Below, piece by piece: positions 1 to 8,286 of a stretch of DNA of 64,000 nucleotides; the first letter of the stretch is position 1, and each line of letters opens with the position of its first letter. Position numbers and translations under genes: made by a program. The notes under the pieces were generated by a model. The model had not been told where the DNA came from and did not search any database. It saw only the letters and a program-made list of their open reading frames with translations. This DNA is from an uncultured Granulosicoccaceae bacterium (lineage in GTDB: Bacteria > Pseudomonadota > Gammaproteobacteria > Granulosicoccales > Granulosicoccaceae): contig CALLLW010000008.1 in assembly GCA_938007995.1 (NCBI GenBank), positions 1 through 64,000 of the forward strand, in the 5' to 3' direction.

Positions 1-510
1 GTCGGCGCTTTCTTGCTCTGCTTGCTTGGGTACGAACGATTTCATTGATGCACAGGCGTCCATTAAAGTGCCGTCTACCGAGAAATGATCTCTCGACATC
101 AATTGGTTTGCATACGCTTGGCGTTTCACTTCATCAAATAACCGTTGGGCGATATGTTCAGTCAAAACTCGATCTCGATTCTTCGAGAACGTCGAGTGAC
201 TCCATACGGCATCGTCTATTCCGAGCCCGACGAACCAACGAAAAAGAAGATCATATTCAATTCGATCAACCAGCATTCTTTCTGATCGCACTGAATAGAA
301 TATCTGGAGATATAGCGCCCTGAGTAGCTGTTCCGGCGGTATAGAGGGACGACCTATAGATGAATACTGCTCGTCTATATCAGACTCAATAGCTGTAATT
401 GCGGTATCAATTACTGTTCGGATCTTTCTGATAGGATGAGAAGCGGGTATACGCTCCTCCATATCTACATAGCTGAACATACTCTGCTGGGGATCGATTT
501 CGCCGCGCAA
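1..510 (-). CDS. IS5/IS1182-type transposase, 3' end cut by window edge
   Basis: A minus-strand frame stays open from a stop at about 524 to the window edge. Its N-terminus reads RGEIDPQQSMFSYVDMEERI, followed by RPSIPPEQLLRALYLQ, LLFRWFVGLGIDD and HSTFSKNRDR. These are hallmarks of the DUF772-containing transposases of the IS5/IS1182 group. The first acidic part of the catalytic core (HFSVDGTLMDA) is also visible. The start is either TTG at 510, which gives the usual RGEIDPQ N-terminus, or ATG at 480. No frameshift is visible in the portion present, but the C-terminal catalytic residues lie outside the window, so activity cannot be judged. Confidence 0.85.
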   Translation of the reverse strand, partial: MRGEIDPQQSMFSYVDMEERIPASHPIRKIRTVIDTAITAIESDIDEQYSSIGRPSIPPEQLLRALYLQIFYSVRSERMLVDRIEYDLLFRWFVGLGIDDAVWSHSTFSKNRDRVLTEHIAQRLFDEVKRQAYANQLMSRDHFSVDGTLMDACASMKSFVPKQAEQESAD

Positions 511-570
511 TTTCTTCTTCTCCGGTGTACAGCGCTATTTTACAAAATATTCGACTTTTTCAACAGCCTG
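1..570 (-). mobile_element. Truncated insertion sequence (IS5/IS1182-like), outer end near 570
   Basis: The segment holds the 5' part of a DDE transposase gene on the minus strand and runs off the left edge of the window. Just upstream of the transposase start, at about 551-570, lies TCGACTTTTTCAACAGCCTG. This resembles the terminal inverted repeat of many IS5-superfamily elements, so the IS end is placed at about 570 by inference. The other end and the target-site duplication are outside the window. The nudix gene starts 32 bp further on, so the insertion sits in its promoter region. Confidence 0.7.
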
Positions 571-601
571 CTAGTGCGGTGTTTGGCGGGGTGTTTGCCT
601 G

Positions 602-1276
602 ATGCCAAATTCAAACACCTTACACAACGACAAGTTACGTGAATCAATAGTCTCTTCACTACACCGTTTTGATCGCATTGCTATTGATAATAGCAACAAA
701 ACACCTGCAGCCGTAGTCATTGGAATTTCTGCACTGCAAGACACAGCCTGTATTTTACTAACACAAAGAAGCAGCACGCTAAGACAGCATGCCGGTCAGT
801 TCGCTCTGCCCGGTGGCAAACTGGACCCCGATGAATCTTTGACCGAAGCCGCACTACGGGAGCTGCAGGAAGAGCTTGGCCTGCTACAAAGCAACAACAA
901 CGTGCTTGGTATGCTGGATGATATGCCAACCGAATCCGGCTATAACATCACACCGGTCGTTGTCTGGATAGACAACATTGACTCACTTAAAATCAATGTC
1001 GATGAAGTAGCCAGGGTTTATCAGGTACCACTGTCTGAACTTCTCTCGATGCAGCTGACGCTCAGCACCGATCACTGGGATGTGGCACCGGGCGATGATG
1101 CAACCCACAATAAAACTGCTCGCGAAAATGATGTGATGTCACTCTACCTCCCGAGTGTTGGAACCACAATCTACAGCCCGACTGCGGCAATCATCTATCA
1201 GTTCAGAGAAGTCACACTGCTCGGCAAGTCAACCAGAGTCGCACACTTTGGACAACCTCGATTTGCCTGGCGCTAA
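602..1276 (+). CDS. Nudix hydrolase, CoA-pyrophosphatase type (NudL-like)
   Basis: A 224-residue protein that probably hydrolyses coenzyme A or related nucleotide diphosphates in the cytoplasm. The Nudix box is intact at about residues 80-102: GGKLDPDESLTEAALREL, then QEELGL, fitting GX5EX7REUXEEXGU. Directly before it, LTQRSSTLRQHAGQFALPGG matches the LLTxRSxxLRxHxGQxxxPGG signature of the UPF0035/CoA-diphosphatase subgroup. The ATG at 602 lies only about 30 bp from an IS end and no strong ribosome-binding site is visible, so native expression signals may have been displaced. A distinct nudix substrate cannot be excluded. Confidence 0.85.
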   Translation: MPNSNTLHNDKLRESIVSSLHRFDRIAIDNSNKTPAAVVIGISALQDTACILLTQRSSTLRQHAGQFALPGGKLDPDESLTEAALRELQEELGLLQSNNNVLGMLDDMPTESGYNITPVVVWIDNIDSLKINVDEVARVYQVPLSELLSMQLTLSTDHWDVAPGDDATHNKTARENDVMSLYLPSVGTTIYSPTAAIIYQFREVTLLGKSTRVAHFGQPRFAWR

Positions 1277-1340
1277 CTTCACTTTTAATTACGCCAGCAA
1301 AACGCATAGAGCAGCACAGCAAATAAATTTAGGCTTTGGC

Positions 1341-2744
1341 CTAAGACGCAGCCACAGAGCTCAACTCACGACGCCAGCCACACATTCTTTCTACCGCAGA
1401 AATCATAGAACCTGCGATATCCTTACCGGTCGCCTCTTCAATACCCTGCAGTCCGGGTGATGAATTAATTTCCAGCAACAGCGGGCCATTTTTTGAACGA
1501 ATCACATCAACACCTGCCACCAGCAACCCCATGGCTTTTGCTGCCTTTAATGCAAGCCGTCGCTCCTGTGGCGTTGGCTTGATACTGATTGCCGTGCCAC
1601 CCCGATGCATATTTGCTCTGAACTCTCCGGGGGCTGCCTCTCGCTGCATACAAGCGACCACCTTACCGTCAACCACAAACAGACGCAGATCTTTACCTTC
1701 TGCCTCTTCAATATATTGCTGTACCAGCAGATTGGCATTTAACGACTTAAACGCATTGATAACACTCTCTGCAGCCTTTGATGTTTCAGCAAGCACTACT
1801 CCGCGCCCCTGAGTTCCTTCAAGTAACTTCACAATCAACGGCGCTCCACCAACCATCTCTATCAGTTCATCAGTATCCATTGGTGAAGACGCGAATCCAC
1901 TGATCGGGATATCCAGCCCTTCTTTCAACAATAACTGCAACGAATACAGCTTATCGCGCGAGCGGCTAATCGCCTGTGATTTATTCAGTGTTGAGATACC
2001 AATGCTTTCAAAGTGTCTTGTCAGTGCACAACCGTAGAAGGTAATTGAAGGCTTAATTCTAGGAATGATCGCATCGAGATTATTCAGCATTATGCCGCCT
2101 CGAGTATGTACTTCAGGTGCCTCTGCATCGAGCTTCATATAACACTGCTTGATATCAAAAAAGCGGATATCGTGACCTCTTTCTTTTCCGGCTTCTATTA
2201 TTCTCTGATTGCTGTAGAGCTTTGGATTACTTGCCATCAGACCAATCCGCAATCCATCGTTACGGTTCTCATGTTTCGCATAGATCGCAGCGATTTGATC
2301 ATCTGATTTTGAACCCATCAGGAAACCAGCGGCCGGATCCACCAGAATCCTGGCACCCATGGCCTCGCGACCAATCAGCATTCGATAACCCATGCTATCC
2401 CTGTTGGTCAGAGTCAGCTCGATATCCCATTGCTGATCACCGAGGCCAAAACCTGTTTTTATCACATAGCGCTTTTCGGAATAACCACCACTGTTTTTAA
2501 CGGTACGACGATCAAGTACCTGCGCTTCACAGCGCAGTACCGTGGATCTTTCGTTTTGTATGGGATGCACTTCAAAGGATACCCAGCGCGCGTTGTCCCT
2601 GGTGAATGGTCTGATATTTAACGCATGCAGCGCAGAGGTTCGAGCTCCAGAGTCAACCCTGGCTTTCACTGCGGGTATGCCCAGCGCAGGGAACGAGCAC
2701 CATTCCTCCGAGCCCGCGATTACACGAGACGCATTGTCATTCAT
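1341..2744 (-). CDS. Retropepsin-like (RimB-type) domain fused to RimK-family ATP-grasp ligase
   Basis: A 467-residue two-domain protein. Residues about 8-145 form an 'ATP-dependent zinc protease'/RimB-like domain with the aspartic-protease-like motif RVDSGARTSALHA. Residues about 165-455 form a RimK-type ATP-grasp enzyme: RDKLYSLQLLL, PLIVKLLEGTQGRGVVL, the KDLRLFVVDG strand and the metal-binding LLLEINSSPGLQGIE. RimK ligates glutamates to the C-terminus of ribosomal protein S6. In pseudomonads RimB is encoded separately and modulates RimK. The fusion suggests control and catalysis in one chain, but S6 as target is inferred. The gene is monocistronic, 220 bp downstream of the SNF2 helicase. 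Confidence 0.85.
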   Translation of the reverse strand: MNDNASRVIAGSEEWCSFPALGIPAVKARVDSGARTSALHALNIRPFTRDNARWVSFEVHPIQNERSTVLRCEAQVLDRRTVKNSGGYSEKRYVIKTGFGLGDQQWDIELTLTNRDSMGYRMLIGREAMGARILVDPAAGFLMGSKSDDQIAAIYAKHENRNDGLRIGLMASNPKLYSNQRIIEAGKERGHDIRFFDIKQCYMKLDAEAPEVHTRGGIMLNNLDAIIPRIKPSITFYGCALTRHFESIGISTLNKSQAISRSRDKLYSLQLLLKEGLDIPISGFASSPMDTDELIEMVGGAPLIVKLLEGTQGRGVVLAETSKAAESVINAFKSLNANLLVQQYIEEAEGKDLRLFVVDGKVVACMQREAAPGEFRANMHRGGTAISIKPTPQERRLALKAAKAMGLLVAGVDVIRSKNGPLLLEINSSPGLQGIEEATGKDIAGSMISAVERMCGWRRELSSVAAS

Positions 2745-2964
2745 TGCGATACCAGTACCGTGGATTAATTGAAGCGGATGGCAAGGCTTTCAGGTATTTG
2801 AGATCAACCGGAGCCTGCGTCAGCTTGGCACTGTATCAAAAATTGGTGCGGCAAAGTTAGTAAAAGAGACAGTCGCACCGTCCATTGTATGCTTTTATAC
2901 ACTATGGGAGATGCGCTTCGCGCTTATCTACCCTACCTTTCTTTTTTTACCGTGTCTTGCGGAG

Positions 2965-5900
2965 TTAACTGAATAAATCGAGTATGTCGTCAGCTTCCAG
3001 TTTGCCGAGACCCTGCTCCTGATTCTCAACAACGATATTCGCCAACTGACGTTTTCGCTCCTGCATCTCAACAATTTTCTCTTCGACGGTTTGCTCGGTA
3101 ATCATTCTATAAACAAACACGGGTTTGTCCTGTCCGATTCTGTGGGCACGGTCTATCGCCTGATTTTCAACAGCCGGGTTCCACCAGGGATCATAGAGAA
3201 TCACGGTATCAGCCTGTGTCAGGTTTAAGCCTGTACCACCAGCTTTCAGAGAGATAAGAAAAACAGAGACTTTGCCGGACTGGAATTCATCAACCACTTC
3301 ATCGCGCTTTTTGGTCTTACCGGTCAGTTTGGTATAGCTGATTCCAGCTTCAACAATTTTGTCTTCAATCAGTGACAGCATCTCGGTGAATTGTGAGAAC
3401 AACAATACCTTGCGACCCTCTTCCACGAAGGTAGGGAGCATCTCCATCAATGCATCAAGCTTGGCAGAAGCATGTATATTCTGCGCGTTCTGCATTTTTA
3501 CCAGGCGCGGGTCCAGACAGGTTTGCCGCAGGCGCAACAAAGCATCCAGTACCGTAATATGGCTTTGCCCCAGACCACTTTCTGCCAGTGCTTTTCGAAC
3601 TCGCGCTTCCATCGCTGCACGGATACCTTCATACAGAACAGATTGCTCCGGATGCAGTGCAACGCGATGCATAATCTCTGTTTTCGATGGCAGTTCCGAT
3701 GCAACCGCATCTTTACTGCGACGCATTACAAACGGCTTGAGTCGATTGGTCAGTGCTTTTGAAGCCAGTGAGTCAGAATTTTTCTCAATCGGGTTTCTAA
3801 AAGTCCGGTTGAACTGTTTTTGATCACCGAAAAAGCCAGGCATCAGAAAGCGGAACTGTGACCACACTTCGCCCAGATGATTTTCAACCGGTGTACCGGT
3901 AAGACACAGCTTGTGCTTTGCAGCCACCTGACTGACCGCCTTGGCCTGCTTGGTGGCGGAATTTTTGATCGCCTGCGCTTCATCAAGAATCAGGTAATGA
4001 TACTCCTGACCAGCATGCACATCTGCATCACGCGATAGCAGTGCATAAGTTGTCAACAATAAATCATACTGGGACAGCGAATCAAAATACTCGGCACGTT
4101 CAGTGCCGTGCAACACAGCTACTTTTAGATTCGGTGAAAATTTTTCAGCTTCTCGACGCCAATTACCCATTAAGCTGGTCGGCGCGACCACCAGTGATGG
4201 CGAGCTGGTGCGACCACTTTGTTTTTCAGTCATGATGGTCGCCAGCGCCTGCACGGTTTTACCCAGCCCCATGTCATCGGCAAGAATTCCACCGAAGCCA
4301 AACTCACGCAGAAACTGTAGCCAGTTAAGTCCATCGCGCTGATAGTCACGTAGATCTGCAGTCAGGCCGGTCGGCACCGGTACATCTTCAATGCCTTTAA
4401 AGTTTTTAATTCTCTGCAGCAGCTCCCCGAGTCTGCCGGATACTTCCCAGTCCAGCTCTACCTCACCAACCGCTTCAATGCCTTCGGCGATGTCACTGAT
4501 GACAGTTGCCTGCAAATCGGAGAATCGCAGTTTGCCGTCCTCGTGCTCGTGCATTTCAATCAGCACTTCAAGCACCGGTCGGATGTGACTGATCGGGAAC
4601 TCAATCAGGGTTTCTTCATCCAGCCAGACGGTCGCAGAAGCATCGGGGTCTTCGAGGTAACGAGGCAGATCCGGGCCGACCCGCTCAACAAAACTGGCAA
4701 GTATCGGTATCAGTGAAATCGACTGACCATCGATAATAAAATTCAGGTCCAGATCAAACCAGTTTTCGGCAGGCGAGTGATCGACATTCATCTGCCACTC
4801 TCTGGATGTCACGATGCGGAATTCAAACTCAGGCGTACGCTCAATCAACCATCCGTTTTGTCGTAGCTCTGATAACTTACCGTCGATCAGATCCTGCCAC
4901 AAGACCATGTCACGGGAAGTCTTGGCTTCAACATTTAAAATAATGGTGCCGTTTGACTGGCGGGTGGTGACCCACTCCGGCAGATTGGAACCAGTGAGCT
5001 CATTAATAAGCGCCAGTTCGTCTTCAGCCATTCTGACTACTCGCACAAACTCACCATCAGCCTGTCGGTGAAGAAATTCTTTTGTTCCGTCAATAGCCAT
5101 CATGTGCGGCAGTCGTGCACCGTCATAATCGACCAGTATTTCAGCATAGCGATGCGTGCCACCGCCGTCTTTGCGGGCCGTGAGTATGACCACACCGCGC
5201 GGCTTGACTCCGGCAATTTGTCGAATGTCTACCGTGGCGGGTAACGGCAAATCCACTGACTCAAGCGACTCAACCATCAGCTCTGATATACGCATTGAGT
5301 CCTCTTCCGCCACCGCCGGAAGGTAGGCCACACTGGCGAGAAAGCGCGGTGGTACATCGGTATCAATCACACCACACCGGGCTGAGTTCGGACAGACATA
5401 CCAGGGCGGTTGTGTTGGCAGGCAAACAAAAGACTCATCGCTACCGCTCAGAGACAACTTCAGTTTGCGTAAATCGTTATCGGTTTGTTGCCACTCGGCA
5501 CTGATGCTTCGATTCACATCAATACGCAACGGTTTACTGTCGAATGCTTCAAAGTAGCAGTTGCCGCTCTCTATCATCCAGCGGAATACCATGTAGCCAT
5601 GCTCACCGTTTAAGTGCAGTCCAGACGGGCTGTCTTTCAGACCAATCAGCGCATTGCATATGCGGGCATCACGACTGGATAGATCCGATGAATCAAAGTG
5701 CCGGCGATCAAGTGGTAATGGCGATGATTTACCCAGCCCGCCACTGCGTAACTTACGTGCCGAAAATGCAGCTACCGAATAACGTACATCCTGCTGCATT
5801 CGAGTTTGCCGAACGCGATATAACACCACCACACTCTCGGTATTGAGTTGCTGGTCTTCAAGATCAGTTTGATTGTTCAGTGCTTCACGCCAGATCACAA

Positions 5901-6285
5901 TTGAATCCGCGCCGGCAACCGGAGCGTCTTCGCTCTCGACCCAGGTATACAGTGCCGCGCCGACGTGCTTGCAATTGATGCGTACCGGGCAACTACAGAT
6001 ACCGCGCAGACTCAGGTTTTCACGCCCGCGAGTGACGTCAACCTTTAGCTGATATTCCTGATCATCAGAGCCCTGTACTTTCGCGCTAAGTGTTTTCACA
6101 CCGTTAAACGCGAGCTGTGTAACCTTACCGGACTCAGCGTACTCGCGGGCGCGATTTCGAGTCGCTTCATCAAACTCTATCTCGCAGGCACGCAACACAT
6201 CAGCCTTGCCAAACGGGTTTGACTGCACCGTGTTGCCGGTCACTGTAGTAGGTGTCTGGGGGTTTTGCGGATTAACCGAATTCAT
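2965..6285 (-). CDS. SWIM zinc-finger SNF2-family helicase/ATPase
   Basis: A 1106-residue DNA-dependent ATPase of the SNF2/RapA superfamily. A SWIM zinc finger (CxC...CxH: C97, C99, C105, H107) lies in the N-terminal part, where it probably contacts DNA or protein. A long central region of unknown structure follows. The ATPase core occupies about residues 640-1100: Walker A in LADDMGLGKTVQALA (about residue 675), the DEAQ box YLILDEAQAIKN, LTGTPVENHLGEVW, and C-terminal helicase motifs KAGGTGLNLTQAD and AIDRAHRIGQDKPV. The gene starts 18 bp after the stop of the DUF1704 gene, so the two are probably co-transcribed. SWIM-SNF2 proteins in bacteria have no settled role; remodelling of nucleoprotein or repair is plausible. 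Confidence 0.9.
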   Translation of the reverse strand: MNSVNPQNPQTPTTVTGNTVQSNPFGKADVLRACEIEFDEATRNRAREYAESGKVTQLAFNGVKTLSAKVQGSDDQEYQLKVDVTRGRENLSLRGICSCPVRINCKHVGAALYTWVESEDAPVAGADSIVIWREALNNQTDLEDQQLNTESVVVLYRVRQTRMQQDVRYSVAAFSARKLRSGGLGKSSPLPLDRRHFDSSDLSSRDARICNALIGLKDSPSGLHLNGEHGYMVFRWMIESGNCYFEAFDSKPLRIDVNRSISAEWQQTDNDLRKLKLSLSGSDESFVCLPTQPPWYVCPNSARCGVIDTDVPPRFLASVAYLPAVAEEDSMRISELMVESLESVDLPLPATVDIRQIAGVKPRGVVILTARKDGGGTHRYAEILVDYDGARLPHMMAIDGTKEFLHRQADGEFVRVVRMAEDELALINELTGSNLPEWVTTRQSNGTIILNVEAKTSRDMVLWQDLIDGKLSELRQNGWLIERTPEFEFRIVTSREWQMNVDHSPAENWFDLDLNFIIDGQSISLIPILASFVERVGPDLPRYLEDPDASATVWLDEETLIEFPISHIRPVLEVLIEMHEHEDGKLRFSDLQATVISDIAEGIEAVGEVELDWEVSGRLGELLQRIKNFKGIEDVPVPTGLTADLRDYQRDGLNWLQFLREFGFGGILADDMGLGKTVQALATIMTEKQSGRTSSPSLVVAPTSLMGNWRREAEKFSPNLKVAVLHGTERAEYFDSLSQYDLLLTTYALLSRDADVHAGQEYHYLILDEAQAIKNSATKQAKAVSQVAAKHKLCLTGTPVENHLGEVWSQFRFLMPGFFGDQKQFNRTFRNPIEKNSDSLASKALTNRLKPFVMRRSKDAVASELPSKTEIMHRVALHPEQSVLYEGIRAAMEARVRKALAESGLGQSHITVLDALLRLRQTCLDPRLVKMQNAQNIHASAKLDALMEMLPTFVEEGRKVLLFSQFTEMLSLIEDKIVEAGISYTKLTGKTKKRDEVVDEFQSGKVSVFLISLKAGGTGLNLTQADTVILYDPWWNPAVENQAIDRAHRIGQDKPVFVYRMITEQTVEEKIVEMQERKRQLANIVVENQEQGLGKLEADDILDLFS

Positions 6286-6303
6286 TTAAGCCAAAATTTG
6301 TGA

Positions 6304-7575
6304 TCAACGGTCCAGTTTAACAAGCGGCGCGTCATGAAGTAACTGTTCATAATGCGAGCCAACTGCCTGCAGGTCGATCGTGTTTAAAAAAGAGGAGTAA
6401 GCCAGATAACTTAACAGAAAACGCATGTCTTTGGCCCAATCAGGTAAGTACCTTGGTGCCTCGCACAACCCCATCTGTGACAGTTCTGCAAGCACCGGTA
6501 TATCTTCAAGATCAAGCTTGCCGCAGAACAACAACTGCAAACAATCAGGTCTGCCCTGCGCCACCAGCGTACGCAAGAAGTTATGCACCCGTATTAAACC
6601 GTCAAGGTAGACAATATCTTTGGTAAACGGAGCGCCACCAGTCATCACACCACCACGAAAAACACGCCTTGTGTTCTCGAACGCCTGCACTTCTGCTCCG
6701 GTGCGTTCGAGAAAATAGCGATATACCTGAATAAAGTCGGCGCCGTCTGCTGCCATTTTTATGGCGATGGTACGGTCGGCCAGTCGACGCAAGCGCTCAA
6801 GATCCATTGAGCCTGTAATAAACTCCGAGAACACCGCAATGCCTTCCTGTGTGCGCGTAGTGCCTGCATGGCTGGCCGCCAGTATCGGCAACTGTTGCTG
6901 GTATCTGCCATTCAGTGAGGTTGCAACATGCACACCCGCTTCGTGATGAATCAGCTGGGCGATGTCTTTGTCATTAAAGCTCGCGTCGCGTCGAATACGA
7001 ATTCTTTCAGAGCCAGCCAAGGCATTAGCAGATAGCTCATCCACCAGCAATATCTGTGGTGCATCACCTGCAAACAACTCCAGCGCCGCGCTTTTAATGT
7101 GACTGGCCATTTCATCACTACTAACCTCACGCTCCGGCAGAAAACGACGATCAAAGCCGCTCAAACTATCAAGCGTTTGATCAAAGGATTGCGCCAGCGT
7201 AAGCGAGGTGCTGGTACCGTCGAGCAGCGGATCATCCGGCCCGCCATAGAGTCGCCGCGAGCATTGATAAAATGTTCCGGTGCCAGTACTGACCAACATC
7301 TGCGCACTGGTGTGGATTGCCTCGGCCTGACGTTCAAGCCAACGATCAATAGACGACCCCTGCATTGAACCGCGTGCATGTTCGATCAGCTCAAAGACCG
7401 GCCTGGTGTCGTACTGCGGGTACTCAACCACCGGCAGTTCTCTGCCACCGTCTTTAAAAAATTGTTCTCTTACCTGACTGCTCCACCCAAGGTGGCTAAG
7501 CACTCTGGTTTCTCGCGCTGCACGATGCAGCGTCTCGCAGATACTACTTATGCGGTCGCTGGATGAACTACTCAT
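6304..7575 (-). CDS. DUF1704 (QEGLA-motif) putative zinc metallopeptidase
   Basis: A 423-residue DUF1704 protein, often annotated 'flavohemoglobin expression-modulating QEGLA motif protein'. The metal motif HEAGVH spans H211-E212 to H216 (HExxxH type). A downstream QEGIA motif with E244 could supply the third ligand. The family is related to eukaryotic KIAA0895/MATCAP, shown to be a tubulin carboxypeptidase, so a peptidase role is reasonable, but no bacterial substrate is established. No signal peptide or membrane segment is seen, so it is probably cytoplasmic. It lies immediately upstream of the SWIM helicase gene. A 177-bp gap separates it from lptE upstream. Confidence 0.8.
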   Translation of the reverse strand: MSSSSSDRISSICETLHRAARETRVLSHLGWSSQVREQFFKDGGRELPVVEYPQYDTRPVFELIEHARGSMQGSSIDRWLERQAEAIHTSAQMLVSTGTGTFYQCSRRLYGGPDDPLLDGTSTSLTLAQSFDQTLDSLSGFDRRFLPEREVSSDEMASHIKSAALELFAGDAPQILLVDELSANALAGSERIRIRRDASFNDKDIAQLIHHEAGVHVATSLNGRYQQQLPILAASHAGTTRTQEGIAVFSEFITGSMDLERLRRLADRTIAIKMAADGADFIQVYRYFLERTGAEVQAFENTRRVFRGGVMTGGAPFTKDIVYLDGLIRVHNFLRTLVAQGRPDCLQLLFCGKLDLEDIPVLAELSQMGLCEAPRYLPDWAKDMRFLLSYLAYSSFLNTIDLQAVGSHYEQLLHDAPLVKLDR

Positions 7576-7752
7576 TGATCAATGCGCAGCGATCAACACA
7601 CAGCTTTTGTGAGAAAAACATCGCAGTGCTGAAATCAATAGAGTGGTTGGTACTCAGGGTTGATGCTCTGGTAGGCATTGGCAACAGTTGTGGCAGCTCA
7701 ATGCACATGTTTGCGGTTTGCATTTTTTTATTTTGATGCAAGCTGCGCGAGC

Positions 7753-8286
7753 CTACAAAGACCCGGCAAATATACGCAACACCAGGTGCCTCACCAGCTC
7801 ATCACTCATCTCGGCGCGCAGAATTCTCTCTTCATCATCTTTGGCAAGTACATCAGTTTCATCATAGGTGTAGTCACGAATCACTGACACAGTCTGTGGT
7901 CGACTGTTGACCTGTTCTGCTGCAAGTTTACCGGCACCGACCCCGTTAAGCGGCCGTACTGTGAGCAGATCAATCGCATGCAGCAATTCAAATTCACTGA
8001 CCCTGCCCTCGGAACTAATTGAAGCAACACGCCGCCTGAGGACTTCGTTATCGAGTCTGACGATGGTATCAGCGTCACTGCGTATCGTTGCAAACTGTAC
8101 CTGTTGTGCGGTCAATTCGTTGCGCAGCAAACGCAATACACTGGCATCGCCTTCGATAAACAATTGCCCGACCACCTGACTGCCGGACAGTCTTCCACCG
8201 CCACGCACATTAAAACCACACGCAGATACAGTCATTGCTGTTAGCAGCACAATAAAAACAGCTTTGACTGATCGACTCTTCATCAA
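7753..8286 (-). CDS. lptE: LPS-assembly lipoprotein LptE
   Basis: A 177-residue outer-membrane lipoprotein that plugs the LptD barrel and helps insert lipopolysaccharide in the outer leaflet. The N-terminus is a lipoprotein signal: positive residues, a hydrophobic stretch [12 protein letters not shown], lipobox SAC with the acylated Cys at residue 23, then GFNVRG, the usual start of mature LptE. Position confirms identity: its ATG overlaps the leuS stop by 4 bp, the conserved leuS-lptE coupling of gammaproteobacteria. holA, which usually follows, is absent here and is replaced by the DUF1704 gene. Confidence 0.9.
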   Translation of the reverse strand: MMKSRSVKAVFIVLLTAMTVSACGFNVRGGGRLSGSQVVGQLFIEGDASVLRLLRNELTAQQVQFATIRSDADTIVRLDNEVLRRRVASISSEGRVSEFELLHAIDLLTVRPLNGVGAGKLAAEQVNSRPQTVSVIRDYTYDETDVLAKDDEERILRAEMSDELVRHLVLRIFAGSL

